IMG/VR virus record: IMGVR_UViG_3300032288_002224
Span: 1 to 33,892 of that record
Source of the DNA: a virus
Length of the DNA stretch: 33,892 bases
Reading direction: 5' to 3' (one strand)
Shown here: piece after piece, positions 29,989 to 33,892 of the stretch
Layout of the letters: the number at the start of each line of letters is the position of its first letter
Numbering within the stretch: position 1 is the stretch's first letter
The notes under the pieces: generated by a model
What the model was told of the DNA's origin: nothing
The model's database searches: none
The model's input: the letters and a program-made list of their open reading frames with translations, nothing else
Made by a program: the position numbers and the translations under genes

Positions 29989-31068
29989 TTAAGCGCGCTG
30001 TATATGATTTTGCATATACATGTCGGACACGCCTCTGATCGCTCTTGCCGCTTCGTCTGGCGTCAGATGCTCAAGGTAATCCTCCGTGACCTTCACGGAT
30101 GAGTGGCCCATGTGCTTTTGCAGGTCATAAATATTCATGCCTCCCTTGAGCGCTTCGACGGCAAACAGGTGGCGCAGGTCATGGAAGCGGAAGCGGTCAA
30201 ACCGGCGGCCTTCCTTTTCGGCTTTCGTCATCACTGTGCGGCGCAGGTGCGTGAAGTCGGACGCTGCTTGCGCGAAAATAAAGCCGTTGTCCTTGGGGAA
30301 TATCAGGTCAGTGCCACGCTTCCTCGGCAGAGCCTCAAAGAAGGCCGTGGAGTCCTTTTCTGGCGTCGGGCGCAAGGATATGACCCGCATCTTGTTTCGC
30401 TTGCCTATGACCCGCAGCGTCTTCCTCACGGCGTCATAATCACGCCAGCGGACGGTGACGATTTCGTTCTGACGGCACCCGGTCAGCCACGCCGCCCGAA
30501 TCAGTGCGCCAAACTCCGGCGTCGCGGCGGCAATAATGGCTTCAATGTCCTCCGACAAAGGGAGCGTGATCGGATCGCGCCGCTCCTTGATAAGCCGCCG
30601 GCGGCTGAGCGTGGGATTATCCTCGCGCCAGTTTTCCGTAATGGCGTAGTCAAGCACCCGCGATATAGCCGTCAGGTCACGCCGGATCGTCGCCGGTGAA
30701 ACGCCTTGCTTCCTGCGCACTTTGGCGTAATCGCCAACAATCTTGCCGTTGATCGCGGCAATATTCAGTTTGTCAAAGAACGGCTCCACTTGTTTCAGCG
30801 AAACAAGGTAGCGCTTGGCGGTGTTCGCCGGCAGATGCTTTCCTTCGTGGTCGATCCACTCGGCTACCGCGTCGAGCCATGTAACAACACGATCTCCGCG
30901 ATAGGCCCAATCGGCTGCTTCTTTGAGCATTTTGTCGCGCTCACTTCGCGCAACTTTGACATCGCTTGTTCGTAGCGACTTCTGGATGAGCTTTCCTTTG
31001 ACGTAGGCTCGAATCCAATATGTCTCTCCGCGACGAACGAGATTTCTGTCAGGGTTTTCTGCTGACAT
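29989..31068 (-). CDS. int: Tyrosine recombinase (phage integrase)
   Basis: 359 residues. N-terminal arm-binding strand region (RNLVRRGETYWIRAYVKGKLIQKSLRTSD, 8-36), then a SAM-like core-binding domain (about 62-150) and the catalytic domain. Active-site residues are visible: Arg199 (TGCRQNEI), Lys in the beta-hairpin near 223-226, His296-x-x-Arg299 (HDLRH), His322 (GHSS) and Tyr331 (EDYLEH). It integrates phage DNA at the tRNA-Ser site 73 bp beyond its stop. The ATG has GAGGAAAGG upstream, lying inside the overlapping HTH gene. The last codons contain inverted repeat B. Confidence 0.95.
   Translation of the reverse strand: MSAENPDRNLVRRGETYWIRAYVKGKLIQKSLRTSDVKVARSERDKMLKEAADWAYRGDRVVTWLDAVAEWIDHEGKHLPANTAKRYLVSLKQVEPFFDKLNIAAINGKIVGDYAKVRRKQGVSPATIRRDLTAISRVLDYAITENWREDNPTLSRRRLIKERRDPITLPLSEDIEAIIAAATPEFGALIRAAWLTGCRQNEIVTVRWRDYDAVRKTLRVIGKRNKMRVISLRPTPEKDSTAFFEALPRKRGTDLIFPKDNGFIFAQAASDFTHLRRTVMTKAEKEGRRFDRFRFHDLRHLFAVEALKGGMNIYDLQKHMGHSSVKVTEDYLEHLTPDEAARAIRGVSDMYMQNHIQRA
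29999..30020. repeat. Inverted repeat B flanking attP (8-6-8)
   Basis: A perfect TGTATATG / CATATACA inverted repeat with a 6-nt spacer (ATTTTG), inside the last codons of the integrase gene. It lies 83 bp from the tRNA-derived core, on the opposite side from the similar site at 29733-29754. The near-symmetry around the core fits arm-type sites of a tyrosine recombinase. Confidence 0.5.
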
Positions 31069-31238
31069 GACTGTTCCCTTTCCTCAATCCACTTCTCTAG
31101 TTTTTCTGGATTGAACGTCCACACACTCGCAATTTTAGCGGCACCGGGCAATTCGCCCCTTGCCGCCATAAGCTGAATCTGGCGCGTAGAAATACCTAGC
31201 ATCTTAGCGGCGGCAGAACTTTGAATCCGGTCAGCCAT
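30864..31238 (-). CDS. Excisionase-like HTH protein
   Basis: 124 residues. Residues 5-52 form a MerR/HTH_17-type winged helix typical of excisionases: SSAAAKMLGISTRQIQLMAARGELPGAAKI, then VWTFNPEKLEKWIEER. It has GAGG eight bases before the ATG. The protein continues 70 more residues in a frame that overlaps the first 205 bp of the integrase gene. That tail (EQSCQQKTLTEISFVAERHIG ...) is polar with Ser/Lys and no clear domain. An Xis directing integrase toward excision is the best reading; a transcription regulator is the alternative. The HTH is well supported, the long tail less so. Confidence 0.75.
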   Translation of the reverse strand: MADRIQSSAAAKMLGISTRQIQLMAARGELPGAAKIASVWTFNPEKLEKWIEEREQSCQQKTLTEISFVAERHIGFEPTSKESSSRSRYEQAMSKLREVSATKCSKKQPIGPIAEIVLLHGSTR

Positions 31239-31248
31239 TTACGTCGCC

Positions 31249-31689
31249 TCAAAAATGCTTTTGCTCGCGCCACTTCTCAAAGTCGCGCTCAACAAATTCA
31301 AATTTCATACGCTTAGTCTCGTCTTCATCTAGCTCGCTGCGGCTTCTGACGCCGCAATGAGAGCGCAGCTTCTCAACCGCCTCCTTTTCAGAACGGACTT
31401 TGAGAAAAGCCATGAAGGACGTTTCTTTGCAGAGCAAAGCCGCGCGACCGGATGGGCGCATGTCATTCCACTGGCGGCGTGGCTTTTCAGGCTCGACGGC
31501 TTCTTCTGTTTCAGGTGCATGATTTAATCTCGCGATTGCTACCCAACTTTCGCTAGACGGGTCGGGAGCGCCAAACGCTTGAAGAAAGCGGTTGGCTTGT
31601 TCGATTGGCAATTCGATTACGACCTGTGCGACTTTGCGGCTTTTGACAAACCGCAAATCGCTGTAGGTGCCGGCGAATGCGTTGTTCAT
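31249..31689 (-). CDS. Unknown early protein next to SSB
   Basis: 146 residues, ATG one base after the SSB stop. The N-terminal half (TYSDLRFVKSRKVAQVVIELPIEQANRFLQAFGAPDPSSESWVAIARLN) looks like a beta-alpha-beta fold that I have seen in other phage early regions without a function. The C-terminal half is charged and helical (RSELDEDETKRMKFEFVERDFEKWREQ). There is no nuclease, ATPase or HTH motif. Its place between SSB/exonuclease and Xis suggests DNA metabolism. Confidence 0.6.
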   Translation of the reverse strand: MNNAFAGTYSDLRFVKSRKVAQVVIELPIEQANRFLQAFGAPDPSSESWVAIARLNHAPETEEAVEPEKPRRQWNDMRPSGRAALLCKETSFMAFLKVRSEKEAVEKLRSHCGVRSRSELDEDETKRMKFEFVERDFEKWREQKHF

Positions 31690-31690
31690 G

Positions 31691-32317
31691 TCAGAACGGA
31701 ATATCGTCGGACGGATCAGCGCCAGCGCTCAGGCTGTCATCGGAATAAGCTTCCTGCGTCTGCTTTGCGCCGAGCGACTTAAACTCCGGCGACTGCGCGA
31801 TGCGCTCCTTAAGGCCGTTTCCAAGCGTATCGTAAGCCGCCTGATCGAAGTCTCCCGGTTCAAGCGACAGATACACGGTCGGCTCCGTCAGCTTCGGTAT
31901 GACCAGACCCTTCATCGGCTTGCCGACTGAGGACACGTTGGAGAAGACGCGGCCGTCTGGCTTCGTCTCTTGCGTCACGGTCAACATGCACGGCTTGCCG
32001 AGCAGATTCTTCGTGTCGAACTTGCCGAAATCATCCGGCGTAAAAGCCATACCGCGCCAGCTTTCCAGATCATGCCGCAGCGTAGCCTTTTCGTGCATTG
32101 ACCAAGCGTAGGTCTTGTGCGCCGAGAACGGCTTGCCGTCCGACATAAGCTCGTCGGGAACAAGCCAAGAGATCATCACGCGGCGGGTCATCTTGACCTG
32201 CCCCTGATACTCCGTCTTCTGCGTTCCCATGTCGATAAAACGGTAACATAGGCCAAGGTGTGTGCCGGCCGGGACGGGTTCACGGTTCCCGCCTTCACTT
32301 GGTTTCGGAAGCTTCAT
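31691..32317 (-). CDS. Phage single-stranded DNA-binding protein-like
   Basis: 208 residues. The C-terminus ends in an acidic tail closing with DDIPF, the hallmark tail of bacterial and phage SSBs used to recruit partners. The body has phage recombination/SSB-type segments (VPAGTHLGLCYRFIDMGTQKTEYQG, then RRVMISWLVPDELM, HEKATLRHDLESWRG, FDTKNLLGKPCMLTV) that probably form an OB-type fold. AGGAGA lies five bases before the ATG. It follows the exonuclease gene, giving an SSB-exonuclease pair for replication or homologous recombination. Confidence 0.75.
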   Translation of the reverse strand: MKLPKPSEGGNREPVPAGTHLGLCYRFIDMGTQKTEYQGQVKMTRRVMISWLVPDELMSDGKPFSAHKTYAWSMHEKATLRHDLESWRGMAFTPDDFGKFDTKNLLGKPCMLTVTQETKPDGRVFSNVSSVGKPMKGLVIPKLTEPTVYLSLEPGDFDQAAYDTLGNGLKERIAQSPEFKSLGAKQTQEAYSDDSLSAGADPSDDIPF

Positions 32318-32356
32318 ATTGTTCTCCTGATTAAGCAGCTACTTCGTATCTGGCGC

Positions 32357-33022
32357 TTACGCGGCAGCGTATTTCTGTGTCAGCGTCGCAACGGCGGCGT
32401 CGATCTCGTCAAGGAATTTCACGACTTCTTTCTCAACGTCAGCGATCAGCGCGTCATCGCGATTGATGCGACGGACGTAGAGGCGAAGGTGTTCGGGCAT
32501 ACGGTCGTCGTAGACGACGTAATCGCACCACTGGCGGCCGGTGCAGGCGAGTTGCCACTGAATCTGCGCGGCGTAAGTCTCGTCGAGATAGTCTGTTAGC
32601 AGCACCTTGGCCGTGGTAGCCGCCGTGGGCGCTTTGATCTCAACAAGGCCGTCCTCACCGACAAAGCCGTCAGGGCTTGCGCCAGCGCGATCAATGCGCG
32701 GATGCGGGATAAACGGCGCTTCGTAGATTGGATAATTGGTCTTGCGCTGATACGTTTCGCGCGCCTCGGCTTCCTTGTCGATGCCACGCTGCATAGCGGC
32801 GTTCTTGAAGCCGGACGCCGGAACGCCGGTCAGCACTTCGGCTAAGACCTGATAGAAGTAGCCTTCGCGTTCTGACGAATAGCCGCCGTTCTTAAGCTTC
32901 TTATAGACCTTGAGGATCGGGCTGGCCGTCACCTTGCCGCAGCGGTCGGCATACCAAGTATCGGTACGCTGTAATGCGCCGGCGATGTCAGCGGTCATAG
33001 GCGCGTCACTTATCTTCATCAT
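32357..33022 (-). CDS. YqaJ/lambda-exonuclease-family recombinase nuclease
   Basis: 221 residues; starts at 33022 or 33019 (double ATG), overlapping the upstream gene by 17 bp. It has the PD-(D/E)xK exonuclease core: GVPASGFKNAAMQRGIDKEAEARETY (68-91), GASPDGF (Asp118), LVEIKAP (Glu128, Lys130) and YAAQIQWQLACTGRQWCDYVVY (150-171). Members digest one strand of linear DNA to make single-stranded ends for recombination. No annealing protein (Beta/RecT type) is visible here, but the SSB-like gene lies directly behind. Confidence 0.88.
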   Translation of the reverse strand: MMKISDAPMTADIAGALQRTDTWYADRCGKVTASPILKVYKKLKNGGYSSEREGYFYQVLAEVLTGVPASGFKNAAMQRGIDKEAEARETYQRKTNYPIYEAPFIPHPRIDRAGASPDGFVGEDGLVEIKAPTAATTAKVLLTDYLDETYAAQIQWQLACTGRQWCDYVVYDDRMPEHLRLYVRRINRDDALIADVEKEVVKFLDEIDAAVATLTQKYAAA

Positions 33023-33242
33023 GCGTCTCCGGTGCGGTCATTTGATTGGGGCCGCCCATAAGCGCGCGGCGGTGCATGGCGTAGACAACGGCGCACTCGG
33101 CGTAGTGATCCACGTCGTCTTCGTTGAAGCCGGCGCAGGACAATTCCCGGCGCACTAAGCGAATGTCGGAAAGGTCGGAGATCCAAGACAGGGCCATCGC
33201 CATGTCTGAAATCACGCGGTCGGATCGAAGGTAGGGAGACAT
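33006..33242 (-). CDS. Small unknown protein, first gene of the leftward operon
   Basis: 78 residues from ATG 33242, chosen because AGAGG lies five bases upstream and because the further ATG at 33275 sits inside the inverted repeat of the operator-like site. Compact helical protein (DRVISDMAMALSWISDLSDIRLVRRELSCAGFNEDDVDHYAECAVVYAMHRRAL). Not recognised. The stop lies inside the exonuclease start region, so they are coupled. Confidence 0.55.
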   Translation of the reverse strand: MSPYLRSDRVISDMAMALSWISDLSDIRLVRRELSCAGFNEDDVDHYAECAVVYAMHRRALMGGPNQMTAPETHDEDK

Positions 33243-33265
33243 AGCGGCCTCTGATTTGTCCTCCA

Positions 33266-33310
33266 GTGTTATCATGATGATTACACAAAAGGCAAGAGGC
33301 TTTCAAAAAA
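33266..33310 (-). promoter_or_regulatory. Early promoter with operator-like inverted repeat
   Basis: On the minus strand, TTGAAA is followed after 17 bp by TAATCA, a usable -35/-10 pair, with TTGCCT/GATAAC as an alternative. Overlapping the -10 region is a 21-bp inverted repeat (33266-33286) with halves GTGTAATCAT and ATGATAACAC around a central C, 9 of 10 positions pairing. This is a good candidate repressor site controlling the leftward early operon, which begins at 33242. The repressor gene is not in the window. Confidence 0.5.
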
Positions 33311-33892
33311 ATGTTATCCTCAAGATGCCATTGTTCTTGACGAGCGGATATTCGCTGCGATACCTACTGATTTGCCGGAGTCATCCTCTGGCGACTGCGT
33401 TGAGTGTCCCGCGCGGGCGCAGTCCTTCCGGTAGCGTGGGCTGCGATCAAGCCGGAACTCCAGTCCGAAAGACCGAGGGAGGATCGCCGGGGGAGCAAAC
33501 CCCTCGCAAGCTGCGGTCAACCGTTTAGGCGTTGCTTGCCATAAACGGGTCGAGGGCGACGGGCGGCTCCGTTGAGCATGTCAGGATCGCGTTCGGGATA
33601 GGCAGCTTCGCTTCGGCGGGGGCTGTCGTCCTATGCCGAAAGCTCAAGGCTCTCCATTGAGCATACGCAATAAGGATAGCTGTTGATAACAGATTCCATG
33701 CGTATGAGCGGTGGTAAGTGTCCATATAATATGAAAATAACACGATAGATAAATACAATTACAGCCAATCGGCCAAAGAAGCCGAGGAATAATAAAAACG
33801 CCAATCCGATCTCGATTAACGAGACGCAAACATGAGAATTAAATGCGATGCGCGACGAAAAAATTGCGCCTTTTCGGGCAACCAGTTACCCC
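33287..33892. other. Terminal region without a confident gene
   Basis: About 600 bp. Bases 33290-33620 are GC-rich with no convincing frame. A short rightward frame ending at 33442 (VLDERIFAAIPTDLPESSSGDCVECPARAQSFR) looks protein-like but lacks a usual start codon. Bases 33630-33885 have leftward membrane-protein-like frames, e.g. 33631-33804 from TTG with EIGLAFLLFLGFFGRLAVIVF, reminiscent of a DoxX-type core, and a different frame at 33525-33758 with NLLSTAILIAYAQW. The frames do not join, as in a decayed gene. A nested inverted repeat lies at 33662-33706 (CATACGCA/TGCGTATG around CTGTTGATAACAG). Confidence 0.3.

Noticed and set aside
29744-30038. Two rightward frames across the tRNA-Ser fragment
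   Set aside because: They are translations of attP and of the complement of the integrase end, with no ribosome site.
1-33892. CRISPR array, rRNA, complete tRNA, insertion sequence or diversity-generating retroelement
   Set aside because: No regular spaced repeats, no reverse transcriptase motif, no transposase and no complete tRNA were seen on either strand.

Overview
The window reads as most of the genome of a temperate short-tailed phage (podovirus-type morphogenesis) of an alphaproteobacterium, probably a Rhizobiales-like host. The host guess is inference from moderately high GC, codon use and the style of the small phage genes. The integrase and a 60-bp piece of tRNA-Ser(UGA) lie in the middle, with phage genes on both sides. 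The sequence is therefore best read as the free or circular phage form carrying attP, not as an integrated prophage with host flanks. The left edge cuts a tail-fibre gene, and no replicative polymerase, repressor or small terminase subunit is visible.

Plus strand, 1-22994: virion genes. The order is tail-fibre C-terminus, an endonuclease VII-type HNH gene, a fibre-assembly-like protein, the large terminase, two small proteins, the portal (T7 gp8 type), a Bbp19-like protein, scaffold, major capsid, two small proteins, tail tubular A and B, and three ejection (internal virion) proteins. The second ejection protein carries a lambda-R-like (GH104-type) muramidase. The third is a 2401-residue polyvalent protein with a ParB-like segment and a zincin metallopeptidase motif. 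The scaffold and capsid genes are preceded by chains of short hairpins, and two clear intrinsic terminators follow the capsid gene and the small gene after it.

Plus strand, 23299-27642: lysis and late accessory genes. These are a repeat-containing small protein, three tiny membrane peptides, an M15-type endolysin, a NUMOD4/HNH homing endonuclease inserted behind it, a 48-residue lipoprotein, a holin candidate, an i-spanin with an out-of-frame o-spanin overlapping it, a second two-helix membrane protein, a phosphoesterase with an N-terminal HTH, and three small unknowns. One secreted protein (22988-23251) is encoded on the opposite strand at the boundary.

Minus strand, 33242 down to 27639: early and lysogeny genes, transcribed leftward from a promoter/operator region around 33266-33300. 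The order is a small protein, a YqaJ/lambda-type exonuclease, an SSB-like protein with an acidic DDIPF tail, an unknown, an excisionase-like HTH protein that overlaps the integrase by 205 nt, the integrase, attP, a dCTP deaminase-like enzyme, and a chain of very small genes joined by 4-nt or 14-nt overlaps, ending with a DUF551 protein. Two similar inverted repeats (8-6-8 layout) flank the attP core almost symmetrically.

The last 600 bp (33287-33892) hold no confident gene. They contain broken membrane-protein-like frames and several inverted repeats.
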